Below, in pieces: positions 18,587 to 29,717 of a stretch of DNA of 64,000 nucleotides. The notes under the pieces are model-generated. The model was not told the origin of the DNA. It saw nothing but the letters and a program-made list of their open reading frames with translations, and searched no databases. The DNA is taken from contig DATJLS010000032.1 of assembly GCA_035509315.1 (NCBI GenBank), positions 1 to 64,000 of the forward strand, written 5' to 3'. Position 1 is the stretch's first letter, and each line of letters opens with the position of its first letter. This stretch comes from JAKAWQ01 sp035509315 (lineage in GTDB: Bacteria > Pseudomonadota > Alphaproteobacteria > Acetobacterales > Acetobacteraceae). The translations under genes and the position numbers were made by a program.

Positions 18587-20230
18587 ATGCGACGGGTCCG
18601 GGGAAAGCAGCGCCGCCTTTCGTGGCTCACGGTGCTCCTGCTCGTCCCCGGATTCGTCCTCGCTCTCGCTTTCGCAGCTCCGGCGCGAGCCGCGGGCGCG
18701 GGCGATGTTTTCGCCGGCCTCACCTCACCCGATTTCAATGCGATTCAGAATGCCGTCACCGAGCTTGCCGCCTCCGGCAATCCGCGTGCCGGCGCCGTCA
18801 TCGCCGCGCTCGCCGACAATCGCCTCTATACCTGGCGCTGGCCGCGCCCCGATCATGGCCTCTTCATCAAGGAACCGAGCGGCAACTTCGTCGATGCACG
18901 CACGGGGAAGCCGATCGCGACACCGCCTTTCCCCGTCATCCGCCCCGTCATCGTCAATGACATGGTTCGCAGTGCGATCGATGCGGCCAAGGGAATGCTC
19001 GATCTCTTTTCGCGCAATGTCGCGGTGCGGAAACAGGCAGCCGAGGCGCTGTTCGAGGCCGCCGATCCCGATTCGCTTCCGCTCATCATCCGCGCGCTTG
19101 CTCATGAGCAGAATCCCGACGTGCATGGCCTGCTGGTGGAGGCCGAGGCAGCGGCGCGCCTGAAATCCGCAGCCACGCCAATCTCTGAAAAACTCGCCGC
19201 CATCCGCGTCATCGGCGCGCGTGACGACCTTGCCGCCCGGAGCCTACTTGCCTCGCTCTCGAACGCGCAGGGGCCGGTCGCGGCGGCGGCCGCCGCCGCG
19301 GTCAAGCATATCGATTATGTGCTCAGCCTCTGGAACATTCTCGAGACGGCCTATTACGGAGTGAGCCTCGGCTCGGTGCTGCTTCTCGCGGCCGCCGGGC
19401 TTGCCATCACGTTCGGCGTGATGGGCGTGATCAATATGGCCCATGGCGAGATCGTCATGGTCGGCGCCTATACCACGCTCGTCGTCCAGCAGCTCGTAGC
19501 CGCTTTCTTCCCCGCTTTGTCCGACTGGAGCCTCCTCCTCTCCATTCCTGCTGCCTTCATCGTTGCCGGCATTCTCGGCATCATCATCGAGCAGACACTG
19601 ATCCGCTTCCTTTATGGCCGCCCGCTCGAGACGCTGCTTGCCACCTGGGGGCTCAGCCTGATCCTCATGCAGGCCGTGCGCTCGATCTTCGGCCCCACCA
19701 ATGTGGATGTCACATCGCCCTCCTGGATGAGCGGCGCGGTGCAGCTCGGCGGCCTTACGCTCACCCTCAACCGGCTCTGGATCATTGCCTTCACCGCCGG
19801 CGTGGTCGTGCTGCTCATGCTCGCTTTCCGCGTCACCCGCCTCGGGCTCGCCATGCGCGCGGTGACGCAGAATCGCCGCATGGCTGCCGCCATGGGCATC
19901 CGCACGCCAATCGTCGATGCGCTTACCTTCGGCCTCGGCTGCGGCATCGCCGGCATCGCCGGTGTCGCGCTCTCGCAGATCGACAATGTAAGCCCCAATC
20001 TCGGCCAGAACTACATCATCGATAGTTTCATGGTCGTCGTCTTCGGCGGCGTCGGCAATCTTTGGGGCGCGGTCGTCGCGGCGCTGATCCTCGGCATCGT
20101 CAACATGGTGCTCGAGCCCATCTCCGGGGCGGTGCTGGGCAAGATCGCCGTTCTGGTGCTTCTCATCTTGTTCATCCAGCGTCGTCCGCGCGGTCTCTTC
20201 CCGGTCAAGGGGCGGGCGGTCGAGGCATGA
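18587..20230 (+). CDS. urtB: Urea ABC transporter permease UrtB
   Basis: Inner-membrane permease of the LivH family. A signal sequence (MRRVRGKQRR, then a hydrophobic run ending APARAAG) is followed by a ~250-residue periplasmic helical repeat region characteristic of UrtB, then the LivH-like permease with GVMGVINMAHGEIVMVGAY and FMVVVFGGVGNLWGAVVAALILG. An in-frame GTG 39 nt upstream would overlap urtA by 28 nt; the ATG gives the better signal peptide. The urtC start overlaps its stop by 4 nt. Confidence 0.95.
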   Translation: MRRVRGKQRRLSWLTVLLLVPGFVLALAFAAPARAAGAGDVFAGLTSPDFNAIQNAVTELAASGNPRAGAVIAALADNRLYTWRWPRPDHGLFIKEPSGNFVDARTGKPIATPPFPVIRPVIVNDMVRSAIDAAKGMLDLFSRNVAVRKQAAEALFEAADPDSLPLIIRALAHEQNPDVHGLLVEAEAAARLKSAATPISEKLAAIRVIGARDDLAARSLLASLSNAQGPVAAAAAAAVKHIDYVLSLWNILETAYYGVSLGSVLLLAAAGLAITFGVMGVINMAHGEIVMVGAYTTLVVQQLVAAFFPALSDWSLLLSIPAAFIVAGILGIIIEQTLIRFLYGRPLETLLATWGLSLILMQAVRSIFGPTNVDVTSPSWMSGAVQLGGLTLTLNRLWIIAFTAGVVVLLMLAFRVTRLGLAMRAVTQNRRMAAAMGIRTPIVDALTFGLGCGIAGIAGVALSQIDNVSPNLGQNYIIDSFMVVVFGGVGNLWGAVVAALILGIVNMVLEPISGAVLGKIAVLVLLILFIQRRPRGLFPVKGRAVEA

Positions 20231-21369
20231 TCCGCGCCCGCGACACGCACGCAACGGTCACCATCGCGCTGGTGCTCGGCATCGCGCTCCTGATTGCCCT
20301 GCTCGATATCGGCACTGCGGCGAATTCGCCGGTGCATGTGCCCGATTTCGTCGTCGGCCTGATCGGCAAATATCTCTGCTATGCGATGCTCGCCCTCGCG
20401 GTCGATCTCGTCTGGGGCTACGCGGGGATCCTCAGCCTTGGCCATGCCGCCTTCTTCGCGCTCGGCGGCTATGCGATGGGCATGTACCTGATGCGCGAGA
20501 TCGGTGCGCGTGGCGTCTACGCGAACCCCATCCTGCCGGACTTCATGGTCTTCATCGGCTGGAAAACGCTGCCCTGGTACTGGTACGGGTTCAACCATTT
20601 CTGGCTGGCCCTGATCATGGTCATGCTGGTGCCCGGCGTGCTGGCGCTCGTCTTCGGCTTCCTCACCTTCCGCTCACGCGTCTCCGGCGTTTATCTCTCG
20701 ATCATCACCCAGGCGCTCACCTATGCGCTGATGCTCGCCTTCTTCCGCAACGACATGGGCTTTGGCGGCAATAACGGGATGACCGATTTCAAGGATATCC
20801 TAGGCTTTCCGGTCAATGCGCACAGGACCGTGATCGGGCTGATGCTCATCTCCGCCCTCGTGCTTGCGGGAGAGTTCCTGATCGCGCGCTGGGTTGTCCG
20901 CTCGCGCTTCGGCAAAGTGCTGGTCGCGGTGCGCGATGCCGAAAGCCGCACGCGGTTTCTCGGCTACCGCCCGGAATCCTACAAGCTTTTCGTTTTCGTG
21001 CTCTCGGCTGTCATGGCCGGCATCGGCGGCGCGCTCTATGTGCCACAGGTCGGCATCATCAACCCGAGCGAGTTTTCACCGGGCAACTCCATCGAGGCCG
21101 TCATCTGGGTCGCGACCGGCGGCCGTGGCACGCTCTCGGGCGCAATCCTCGGCGCAATCCTCGTCAATCTCGCGAAGAGCTGGCTCACCAGTGCGCTTCC
21201 CGGACTCTGGCTCTTCGCGCTGGGCGGCCTCTTCGTCTTCGTCACGCTCTTCCTGCCGCGCGGCATCGTTGGAACGATCGCGGCCTATTTCGACCGCCGC
21301 CGAAAGCCGGAGGTCCGTGAGCAGCGCCTCGCGAAAGAGCCCTCCGCCGAGCCTGAGCCCGTGCCATGA
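20227..21369 (+). CDS. urtC: Urea ABC transporter permease UrtC
   Basis: LivM-family inner-membrane partner of UrtB, 380 aa with about ten hydrophobic segments. Diagnostic stretches are AVDLVWGYAGILSLGHAAFFALGGYAMGMYL, RFRSRVSG-like FRSRVSGVYLSIITQALTYA, and FGGNNGMTDFKDILG, which contains the NNG(L/M)T motif typical of UrtC. The ATG overlaps the urtB stop (ATGA); a longer frame reaching back into urtB is a reading-frame artefact. The 3' end overlaps urtD by 4 nt. Confidence 0.96.
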   Translation: MIRARDTHATVTIALVLGIALLIALLDIGTAANSPVHVPDFVVGLIGKYLCYAMLALAVDLVWGYAGILSLGHAAFFALGGYAMGMYLMREIGARGVYANPILPDFMVFIGWKTLPWYWYGFNHFWLALIMVMLVPGVLALVFGFLTFRSRVSGVYLSIITQALTYALMLAFFRNDMGFGGNNGMTDFKDILGFPVNAHRTVIGLMLISALVLAGEFLIARWVVRSRFGKVLVAVRDAESRTRFLGYRPESYKLFVFVLSAVMAGIGGALYVPQVGIINPSEFSPGNSIEAVIWVATGGRGTLSGAILGAILVNLAKSWLTSALPGLWLFALGGLFVFVTLFLPRGIVGTIAAYFDRRRKPEVREQRLAKEPSAEPEPVP

Positions 21370-22115
21370 ACGCTGTCGCCGAACCGCTGCTGCGCCTCGA
21401 AAACATCACCGTCAGCTTTGACGGCTTCCGCGCGCTCAATGATCTTTCCTTGAAGCTCACCAGCGGCGAGATGCGCGCGGTGATCGGTCCGAACGGCGCC
21501 GGCAAGACCACGATGATGGATGTCATCACCGGCAAGACGCGCCCAGACAGCGGCCGCGCCCTGTTCGGCGCCGACACCGACCTTACTCGGCTTGACGAAG
21601 CTGCGATCGCCCGGCTCGGCATCGGCCGGAAATTCCAGAAACCCACGGTCTTCGAATTCCACACCGTCGAGGACAATCTCCTTCTCGCCCTTGCGGGCGA
21701 CCGCCGCCCGCGCTTTTCCCTCTTCGCGCGCAAGACGAAGGAGGAAGACGAACGCATCAATGCGATCCTGGCGACGATCCGGCTGAGCGAGCAGCGCCGC
21801 CTGCCTGCCGGCATTCTGAGCCACGGTCAGAAACAGTGGCTCGAGATCGGCATGCTGCTCGCCCAGGATCCGCGCCTGCTTCTGGTGGACGAGCCGGTCG
21901 CCGGCATGACGGATGCGGAAACACACCAAACGGCCGAGCTGCTGCGCGCCATCAACCGTACCCACAGCGTCGTCGTGGTCGAGCACGACATGGCTTTCGT
22001 GCGTGAGCTCGGCGTCACGGTCACCGTGCTGCATGAAGGCTCTGTGCTCTCCGAGGGATCGATCGACCAGGTGAGCGAGGACCACCGTGTCATCGAGGTC
22101 TATCTGGGGCGTTGA
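21366..22115 (+). CDS. urtD: Urea ABC transporter ATP-binding protein UrtD
   Basis: LivG-family ATPase energising urea import on the cytoplasmic face. Walker A is GPNGAGKTTMMD, the signature is present as GILSHGQKQWLEIGM (SHGQ instead of SGGQ, usual for UrtD), Walker B is LLLVDEPVAGMTD, and the H-loop lies in VVVEHDMAFVREL. 249 aa, normal. ATGA overlap with urtC; five bases separate it from urtE. Confidence 0.96.
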   Translation: MNAVAEPLLRLENITVSFDGFRALNDLSLKLTSGEMRAVIGPNGAGKTTMMDVITGKTRPDSGRALFGADTDLTRLDEAAIARLGIGRKFQKPTVFEFHTVEDNLLLALAGDRRPRFSLFARKTKEEDERINAILATIRLSEQRRLPAGILSHGQKQWLEIGMLLAQDPRLLLVDEPVAGMTDAETHQTAELLRAINRTHSVVVVEHDMAFVRELGVTVTVLHEGSVLSEGSIDQVSEDHRVIEVYLGR

Positions 22116-22119
22116 TGCA

Positions 22120-22815
22120 ATGCTCGAAGTGAAGGGGGTGAATCTTTACTACGGCGCCGCCGTCGCGCTTCGTCAGGTGTCGATCGAAGCAAGACCGAAT
22201 GAGATCACCTGCCTGCTCGGGCGGAACGGCGTGGGCAAGACGAGCCTTCTCAGGGCGATCGTCGGCGCCCACCCCATCGCTTCCGGCAGCATCCGCTGGG
22301 AGGGCGCGGAAATCTCGCGTCTGCCTTCCTATGAGCGCGCGCGGCGCGGCATTGCCTGGGTGCCGCAGGGGCGGGATATCTTCCCCCTCCTCACGGTACG
22401 CGAGAATCTCGAGACAGGCTTCTCAGTCCTCCGGCACGGCAAACGCCGGATTCCGGACGATATCTTCACCCTTTTCCCGGTCCTCAAATCCATGCTGAGC
22501 CGCCGTGGCGGCGATCTTTCGGGCGGCCAGCAGCAACAGCTCGCGATCGCCCGCGCGCTTGTCATGCAGCCGCGGCTGCTCGTTCTTGACGAGCCCACGG
22601 AAGGCATTCAGCCCAGCATCATCAAGGATATAGGCCGGGTCATCGCGCTCTTGCGCGAACGCGGCGGCATGGCCATCCTGCTCGTCGAACAATATTTCGA
22701 CTTCGCGCGCGAGCTGGCCCAGGAGGTCGCGGTGATGGACCGCGGAGATATCGTGCTCTCCGGCCCGCTCGCCTCGCTCGACGAGCAGGATGTACGACGG
22801 CGCCTCTCGGTCTGA
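22120..22815 (+). CDS. urtE: Urea ABC transporter ATP-binding protein UrtE
   Basis: LivF-family ATPase, partner of UrtD. Start MLEVKGVNLYYGAAVALRQVS is the family N-terminus. It contains Walker A GRNGVGKTSLLRAI, signature LSGGQQQQLAIARAL, Walker B LLVLDEPTEGIQPSII and the H-loop VEQYFDFARELA (His replaced by Gln as in most LivF/UrtE proteins). 231 aa. Its 3' end overlaps the ureD frame by 26 nt, linking transport and urease genes in a single transcript. Confidence 0.96.
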   Translation: MLEVKGVNLYYGAAVALRQVSIEARPNEITCLLGRNGVGKTSLLRAIVGAHPIASGSIRWEGAEISRLPSYERARRGIAWVPQGRDIFPLLTVRENLETGFSVLRHGKRRIPDDIFTLFPVLKSMLSRRGGDLSGGQQQQLAIARALVMQPRLLVLDEPTEGIQPSIIKDIGRVIALLRERGGMAILLVEQYFDFARELAQEVAVMDRGDIVLSGPLASLDEQDVRRRLSV

Positions 22816-23632
22816 ACCTCCCTCCGCCCAACGCGCAAGCGGTTGTCTCGCCATCAGCTTTCGCTGCCGCGAGGCGGGGAAGACCGTGCTCTCCCGTCTC
22901 TACCAGCAAGACTGTCTGAAGGCCCGCTTTCCCCGCGCGCCCGCAGGCGAACCGCCCATCGCCGTTCTCGTCAACAGCTCGGGCGGGGTCGCCCCGGGCG
23001 ATCGCCTCGAAATTTCCGTGAGTCTCGAAGAGGGCGCCGCCGCCACCATCGCGGGTCAGGCCGCCGAGCGGTTCTACCGCGCCGCGCCGAAGAGTCCGCC
23101 CGCGCATCTCAGGCACTGTCTTTCGGTCGGCCCCGGTGCGGCCCTGGAATGGTTGCCGCAGGAGGCGATCCTTTTCGATCGCTCCGCGCTCGACCGCGCG
23201 CTCACCATCGACCTTGCCCCGGACTCCTCCGTTCTCGCCATCGAGGCCCTCGTCTTCGGCCGCCGCGCAATGGGTGAAGAGGTGCGTTCAGGCTTCCTGC
23301 GCGATCGCCTTTCCGTGCGCCGCGCCGGCCGCCTCCTGTTCGAGGATACGCTCCGTCTCGAGGGCCCGATCGCCGAGATGCTCGATCGGCCTGCCATCGC
23401 CGACGGCGCCCGCGCGCTCGCGACCATTCTTCACATTGGCCCCCCCATGAACCTCGATGCCCTGCGTGCCGCGCTCGCGCTTCCTTTTGTCGAGGCCGGC
23501 GCCTCTTTCTTCGACGGGCTTCTCCTTATCCGCCTCGCGGCGCGGGATGGCGCCGCCCTCCGCGCGGCTCTCTTCGCCGCACTCGCCATGCTTCGTGCCC
23601 GCCGCCCCCTGCCGCGCGTCTGGCTTTGCTGA
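22790..23632 (+). CDS. ureD: Urease accessory protein UreD (UreH)
   Basis: Scaffold that binds the urease apoenzyme and, with UreF and UreG, directs nickel insertion. The UreD fold is visible in NSSGGVAPGDRLEISVSLEEGAAATI (core motif), QAAERFYR, WLPQEAILFDRSALDR and EALVFGRRAMGE. About 280 aa with this ATG, inside the urtE 3' end; translation may be coupled. Three internal Cys are not conserved metal ligands as far as I can tell. It precedes ureA by about 100 nt, the only sizeable gap in the operon. Confidence 0.94.
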   Translation: MYDGASRSEPPSAQRASGCLAISFRCREAGKTVLSRLYQQDCLKARFPRAPAGEPPIAVLVNSSGGVAPGDRLEISVSLEEGAAATIAGQAAERFYRAAPKSPPAHLRHCLSVGPGAALEWLPQEAILFDRSALDRALTIDLAPDSSVLAIEALVFGRRAMGEEVRSGFLRDRLSVRRAGRLLFEDTLRLEGPIAEMLDRPAIADGARALATILHIGPPMNLDALRAALALPFVEAGASFFDGLLLIRLAARDGAALRAALFAALAMLRARRPLPRVWLC

Positions 23633-23736
23633 TGCAGAGTCGCCTCTACGGCCCCTTGAACGCCCGCGCGCCGGACGACACAATCACCGAGACTTAAGAC
23701 GCATCGATTGTCCCATCGGCCAGCCAGGAAGCCGCG

Positions 23737-24039
23737 ATGCACCTCACTCCGCGCGAGAAAGACAAGCTCCTGATCAGCATGGCGGCGATCGTCGCCCGCC
23801 GCCGGCTCGAACGCGGCGTCAAGCTCAACCACCCCGAAGCGATCGCACTGATCACCGATTTCGTCGTCGAGGGCGCGCGCGACGGCCTCTCCGTCGCCGA
23901 TCTCATGGAACGAGGGGCGACCGTGGTGACACGCGATCAGGTCATGGAAGGTGTTGCCGAGATGATCCTGGAGGTGCAGGTGGAGGCGACGTTCCAGGAC
24001 GGCACGAAGCTCGTCACCGTGCACGAGCCGATCCGATGA
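23737..24039 (+). CDS. ureA: Urease gamma subunit UreA
   Basis: Small structural subunit of urease. 100 aa beginning MHLTPREKDKLLISMAA, with RGVKLNHPEAIALITDF-type sequence, VEGARDGLSVADLMERG, QVMEGVAEMI and the C-terminal VQVEATFQDGTKLVTVHEPI, all hallmark UreA stretches. The start has a GGAAG-type ribosome site within AGCCAGGAAGCCGCG. Its stop overlaps the ureB ATG by 4 nt. Confidence 0.98.
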   Translation: MHLTPREKDKLLISMAAIVARRRLERGVKLNHPEAIALITDFVVEGARDGLSVADLMERGATVVTRDQVMEGVAEMILEVQVEATFQDGTKLVTVHEPIR

Positions 24040-24343
24040 TCCCCGGGGAGATCGTTACGCTTCCCGGAGAGATCGAGATCAATGCCGATCTCGAACGCGC
24101 CACCCTGATCGTCACCAATACCGGCGATCGCCCGATCCAAGTGGGCAGCCATTATCATTTCGCCGAGACCAATCCGGCGCTGCTCTTCGACCGTGAAGCG
24201 GCGCGCGGCAAGCGGCTCGATATTCCGGCCGGCACCGCCATCCGTTTCGAGCCAGGCCAGAACCGCGAGGTCACGCTGATTCCCTATCGCGGCCGCCGCG
24301 CCGTCTTCGGCTTTCGCGGGCAGGTGACGGGAGCGCTCGACTG

Positions 24344-24344
<1 letters not shown>
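24036..24344 (+). CDS. ureB: Urease beta subunit UreB
   Basis: Second small urease subunit, 102 aa starting MIPGEIVTLPGEIEIN. It contains VTNTGDRPIQVGSHYHFAETNPALLFDR and the C-terminal GRRAVFGFRGQVTGAL. Both are family signatures. The frame is open about 190 codons further upstream through ureD and ureA, but the ATG overlapping the ureA stop is clearly the start. Stop and ureC start share one base (TGATG). Confidence 0.98.
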
Positions 24345-26050
<1,706 letters not shown>

Positions 26051-26052
26051 CC

Positions 26053-26520
26053 ATGCGTGCGCTTGCCGTGGCGCCGGCCGGCACCTGGAATCCCAAAGAG
26101 GAAATCGATCGGGTCAGGATCGATTTCGACCGACGGCATCGCCGCCGGATCGTGCTTGCGACCGTCTCCGGAGCCGATCTTCTGATTGATCTGGCCGAGG
26201 TGCATCATCTGCGGGACGGAGACGGGCTCCGTCTCGCGGAAGGCGGCATCGTCCGCGTCATTGCGGAACCGGAAAACTTGCTCGAGATCCATGCTCCGAA
26301 CCAAGATGCGCTCACGCGCATCGCCTGGCATCTCGGCAACCGCCATCTCGCGGTTCAGCTTCTTCCCGGCCGGATCCTCATCCGCTCCGATCACGTGATC
26401 GCGGACATGGTCCGGCGTCTCGGCGGCACCGCCGCCGCGATCGAATCGCCCTTCGATCCCGAGCCTGGCGCCTATGAAGGCGGCGGCCGCCATCATCACG
26501 ATCACGACGACGATGACTGA
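26053..26520 (+). CDS. ureE: Urease accessory protein UreE (nickel metallochaperone)
   Basis: Cytoplasmic nickel carrier that passes Ni2+ to UreG. About 155 aa with the UreE N-domain, the peptide-binding C-domain, and a C-terminal GGRHHHDHDDDD tail, the nickel-binding His-rich end known from Klebsiella UreE. The ATG is chosen over a TTG two codons upstream. The ureF start lies inside the ureE stop region (8-nt overlap). Confidence 0.95.
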   Translation: MRALAVAPAGTWNPKEEIDRVRIDFDRRHRRRIVLATVSGADLLIDLAEVHHLRDGDGLRLAEGGIVRVIAEPENLLEIHAPNQDALTRIAWHLGNRHLAVQLLPGRILIRSDHVIADMVRRLGGTAAAIESPFDPEPGAYEGGGRHHHDHDDDD

Positions 26521-27136
26521 CGCGTCTGTGTTGCTCCGCCTCCTCACCTGGCTCTCGCCCGCCTTCCCGACGGGCGGCTTCGCCTATTCGCATGGGCTCG
26601 AATGGGCCGTGGAGGCTGGCGATGTCCGGGATGAAGCGAGCCTCCAATGCTGGCTTGCCGATGTCATCGCCCACGGCACCGGCCGCAACGACGTCATCCT
26701 GCTCCGGCACGCAAGGCGAGGCGCACACGTCATCGATCTTGCCCGCGCAATTTCCCCTTCGCTCGAGCGGCGCCGCGAGACCGCCTTTCTCGGCGAAGCC
26801 TTCGCCGCTGCCGCCGCGCCCTGGGGCACCATCGATCCCGCCCCCTATCCGGTCGCGGTGGGATGCCTGGGCGCGCGAAATGCCGTCGATGAAGATGATC
26901 TCGCCGCTGCCTATCTCCATGCCTTCACATCATCGCTCGTCTCGGCCGCGGTGCGGCTGATCCCTCTTGGCCAGCAGGCGGGCCTGCGCGTTCTCGCCGC
27001 TCTCGCGCCTGTCATCCTCGAAACGGCGGAGAAAGCCCGCGTCGCGACGCTCGATGATCTCGGTGGCGCCTGTTTCCGTTCCGACATCGCCGCCATGCGT
27101 CACGAAACGCAATATACGAGGCTCTTCCGATCATGA
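26513..27136 (+). CDS. ureF: Urease accessory protein UreF
   Basis: UreF acts with UreD and UreG in nickel insertion, gating UreG GTPase activity. 207 aa, all helical. The N-terminal LLTWLSPAFPTGGFAYSHGLEWAVEAGDV is the family signature, as is QAGLRVLAALAPVI near the C-terminus. The start MTDASVLL overlaps the ureE stop; a 13-codon upstream extension would read through the His tail in another frame. Overlaps ureG by 4 nt. Confidence 0.96.
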   Translation: MTDASVLLRLLTWLSPAFPTGGFAYSHGLEWAVEAGDVRDEASLQCWLADVIAHGTGRNDVILLRHARRGAHVIDLARAISPSLERRRETAFLGEAFAAAAAPWGTIDPAPYPVAVGCLGARNAVDEDDLAAAYLHAFTSSLVSAAVRLIPLGQQAGLRVLAALAPVILETAEKARVATLDDLGGACFRSDIAAMRHETQYTRLFRS

Positions 27137-27744
27137 GCGATCACGGCCCGCTTCGCGTCGGCATTGGCGGCCCGGTCGGCACCGGCAAGACCGCGCTGAT
27201 GGACGCACTCTGCAAGACATTCCGTTCTCGCTATGATATCGCCGCCATCACCAACGACATCTACACCAAGGAAGACGCGGAGTTCCTGACACGCGCCGGC
27301 TCGCTGTCGCCCGAACGTATTCTCGGCATCGAGACCGGGGGCTGCCCGCACACGGCGATCCGTGAGGATGCGAGCATCAATCTCGCCGGTGTCGCCGATC
27401 TCCGTCGCCGCTTTCCTGCTCTGGACCTGATCCTCATCGAATCGGGCGGGGACAATCTCGCCGCCACCTTCAGCCCCGAGCTCGCCGACCTCACCCTCTA
27501 TGTCATCGACGTCTCGGCGGGCGACAAGATCCCCCGCAAGGGCGGCCCGGGCATCACCCGCAGCGATCTGCTCGTCATCAATAAGATCGACCTCGCTCCG
27601 CTCGTCGGCGCGAGCCTCGAAATCATGGACCGCGACGCGCGGCGCATGCGCGGCGACCGCCCCTTCGTCTTCGCCAATATCCGCGCGGGCCGGGGCGTCG
27701 CCGAGATCGCATCCTTCATCGAACGTTCCGGCGGCCTTGGCTGA
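27133..27744 (+). CDS. ureG: Urease accessory GTPase UreG
   Basis: SIMIBI-class GTPase that delivers nickel to urease. The P-loop GGPVGTGKT spans residues 12-20, and the Ni/Zn-binding Cys71-Pro72-His73 motif lies in ETGGCPHTAIRED. LILIESGGDNL and the NKxD motif (VINKIDLAPLVG) follow. 203 aa, normal. Last gene of the operon; only 11 bases separate its stop from that of the converging ABC ATPase, and no terminator is visible between them. Confidence 0.98.
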   Translation: MSDHGPLRVGIGGPVGTGKTALMDALCKTFRSRYDIAAITNDIYTKEDAEFLTRAGSLSPERILGIETGGCPHTAIREDASINLAGVADLRRRFPALDLILIESGGDNLAATFSPELADLTLYVIDVSAGDKIPRKGGPGITRSDLLVINKIDLAPLVGASLEIMDRDARRMRGDRPFVFANIRAGRGVAEIASFIERSGGLG

Positions 27745-27755
27745 TATGAGCCGTT

Positions 27756-28862
27756 CTAGGATCCGAAAGACTGAGTCCCCTGGTTTTCCCGCCGACCGGC
27801 ATCGCTCTCCGCCACCAGAACGCGCGGTGCGTCCGCGTCCCACGACACCGCGACCTTGACGCCCGGGGCCAGAGCATTGGCCGCGGCGCTCGGCATCGAA
27901 GCCGTCAGGCTGCCCTTGCCAAAGAGATCGATCCTGAGATTGGTCAGCGCGCCGAAGAAAGTATGGCCCGCGACAATGCCCACGAGCACACCGTTCGTGC
28001 CCGGAGGCGAAATCCGAACATTCTCCGGGCGCAGCAGGAAATGCACACGCGTCCCCGCAGGAAGCCCACGGGCGCGCGCCGCCGGCACGTGCGCGCCGAA
28101 CACCTCCACCACGCCGGCCGCGCCATCCACGACGGCGCCCGGCAGCTCGGCCACAGCGCCGACGAAGCGGGCAACGAAGAGATTCTCCGGCTCGCCATAG
28201 ATCGTCGCCGGATCGCCGACCTGGGAGAGCACGCCCTCCTGCATCACCACCACCCGATCGGAGATCGAGAGCGCTTCTTCCTGGTCGTGCGTGACGAAGA
28301 TCGTGGTCACGCCGGTTTCTCTCTGGATATGGCGAATCTCCTCGCGCAGCTGCGCCCGCACCTTGGCATCGAGCGCGGAGAGCGGTTCGTCGAGCAGAAG
28401 AAGGGAGGGCCGGATAGCGAGCGCGCGGGCAAGTGCCACGCGCTGTTGCTGCCCGCCGGAAAGCTGATGGGGATATTTCTCGGCATGATCGGTGAGCCCG
28501 ACCAGCGCCAGAAGCTCGCGCGCCCGCTCCTCCTGCGCCGATCGCTCCATTCGCCGCACCGAAAGGCCGAAGCGCACATTCGCCGCCGCCGTCATGTTCG
28601 GAAACAGCGAATAGGCCTGGAACACCATGCCCATCTGCCGCTTCGCCGCCGGCAGCGCCGTCAAATCCCTGCCCCCCAGCAGAACCCGTCCGGTGGAGGG
28701 CTGCTCGAATCCGGCAATGATCCGCAGGAGCGTCGTCTTGCCGCAGCCTGACGGGCCGAGCAAAGAGACGAATTCCCCGGCTTCAAGGCTGAGCGTGACG
28801 TTACGCAGCACGGCCCGCGCGCCGTACTCCTTGGCCACGGACTCGAGATCAAGATAGGCCAT
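27756..28862 (-). CDS. ABC transporter ATP-binding protein (PotA/FbpC type)
   Basis: ATPase of an importer for a small solute (spermidine/putrescine, ferric iron, thiamine or phosphonate class). Start MAYLDLESVAKEYG; Walker A GPSGCGKTTLLRII, signature LSGGQQQRVALARAL, Walker B LLLDEPLSALDAKVRAQLREE, H-loop VTHDQEEAL. A C-terminal TOBE-like domain includes VHFLLRPENVRISP. 368 aa. It overlaps the upstream permease stop by one base. All catalytic motifs are intact, so this is an active ATPase; the substrate cannot be assigned from sequence. Confidence 0.9.
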   Translation of the reverse strand: MAYLDLESVAKEYGARAVLRNVTLSLEAGEFVSLLGPSGCGKTTLLRIIAGFEQPSTGRVLLGGRDLTALPAAKRQMGMVFQAYSLFPNMTAAANVRFGLSVRRMERSAQEERARELLALVGLTDHAEKYPHQLSGGQQQRVALARALAIRPSLLLLDEPLSALDAKVRAQLREEIRHIQRETGVTTIFVTHDQEEALSISDRVVVMQEGVLSQVGDPATIYGEPENLFVARFVGAVAELPGAVVDGAAGVVEVFGAHVPAARARGLPAGTRVHFLLRPENVRISPPGTNGVLVGIVAGHTFFGALTNLRIDLFGKGSLTASMPSAAANALAPGVKVAVSWDADAPRVLVAESDAGRRENQGTQSFGS

Positions 28863-29707
28863 CAGCGCGCCCCTCCGATCTGCGCCTGCCCACGCCCGGT
28901 CAGCAGCACACCGAGCATGGCGAGCCAGGTGATCAGGAAACTCAGCAGGGTCAGCGCCGCCGCCTCGGTCGCCGAGGTCTGGCCGACGTAGTTGATATAC
29001 ACGGCGAAGGTATTGAACAGCAGGATGGTCGCAAAGGTGAACTCGCCCATGACGATGGCGATCGTGAGCAGCGCCGCGCCGATCAGCGCGCTCGTCAAAT
29101 TCGGCACCAGCACGCGGAAGATCAGCGCACCCCAACCGGCACCAAGGCTTTGCGAAGCTTCGGTGAGAGTGCGCAGATCAAGCGCCCGCATCCCGATATC
29201 GAGCGCGCGATAGGTATAGGGCAACGCCAGGATCACATAGGGCACGGCAAGGAAATTCGCCGTGCCCACGAACCAGGCCGGCCCCGTGTAAAGCGCCGTC
29301 ATCCCCGCGACCAGCGCGATCGGCGGCACGACGAAGGGCAGAACAGAGAAGAAATCGAACATCGGCCGCAGGGCGCGCACGCGAAGATTCATCCAGAACG
29401 TCGCCGGCACCAGGACCACAAGGCCCAATAGAACCGTCTCCACTGCGAGCCGGAGCGAAAGGAAGAGGCTGTTCCAGAACTGTTCGGCGTGAATCAACGT
29501 GACATAAGCGCGGAACCCGTATTTGTGGCCACCTTCCCACAGGCTGAAGACGCCTGTCGCGAAGAGGGGCACCGCGAAATAGAACCCGAGCAACAGAAGG
29601 CCGACCTTGGGAAGGGCCGTGCCGCTCCGCCTTCCCGCCACCGAGCGCACGGGCATCGCGGCGCGCGGCCCGGCGAGAGTGGGATGCGTCCGCCCGCGCT
29701 CGCTCAC
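28862..29707 (-). CDS. ABC transporter permease (PotC-like)
   Basis: Inner-membrane permease with six hydrophobic segments and the EAA loop EASQSLGAGWGALIFRVLVPNLTSA. The start is placed at the GTG encoding VSERG because GGGAG lies 4 nt upstream; the frame is open 17 codons further, but those codons lie within the intergenic repeat. A start at a later ATG (MPVRS, 17 codons on) is possible. Pairs with the upstream PotB-like permease. The 3' end overlaps the ATPase gene. Confidence 0.88.
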   Translation of the reverse strand: MSERGRTHPTLAGPRAAMPVRSVAGRRSGTALPKVGLLLLGFYFAVPLFATGVFSLWEGGHKYGFRAYVTLIHAEQFWNSLFLSLRLAVETVLLGLVVLVPATFWMNLRVRALRPMFDFFSVLPFVVPPIALVAGMTALYTGPAWFVGTANFLAVPYVILALPYTYRALDIGMRALDLRTLTEASQSLGAGWGALIFRVLVPNLTSALIGAALLTIAIVMGEFTFATILLFNTFAVYINYVGQTSATEAAALTLLSFLITWLAMLGVLLTGRGQAQIGGAR

Positions 29708-29717
29708 CTCGCTCCCG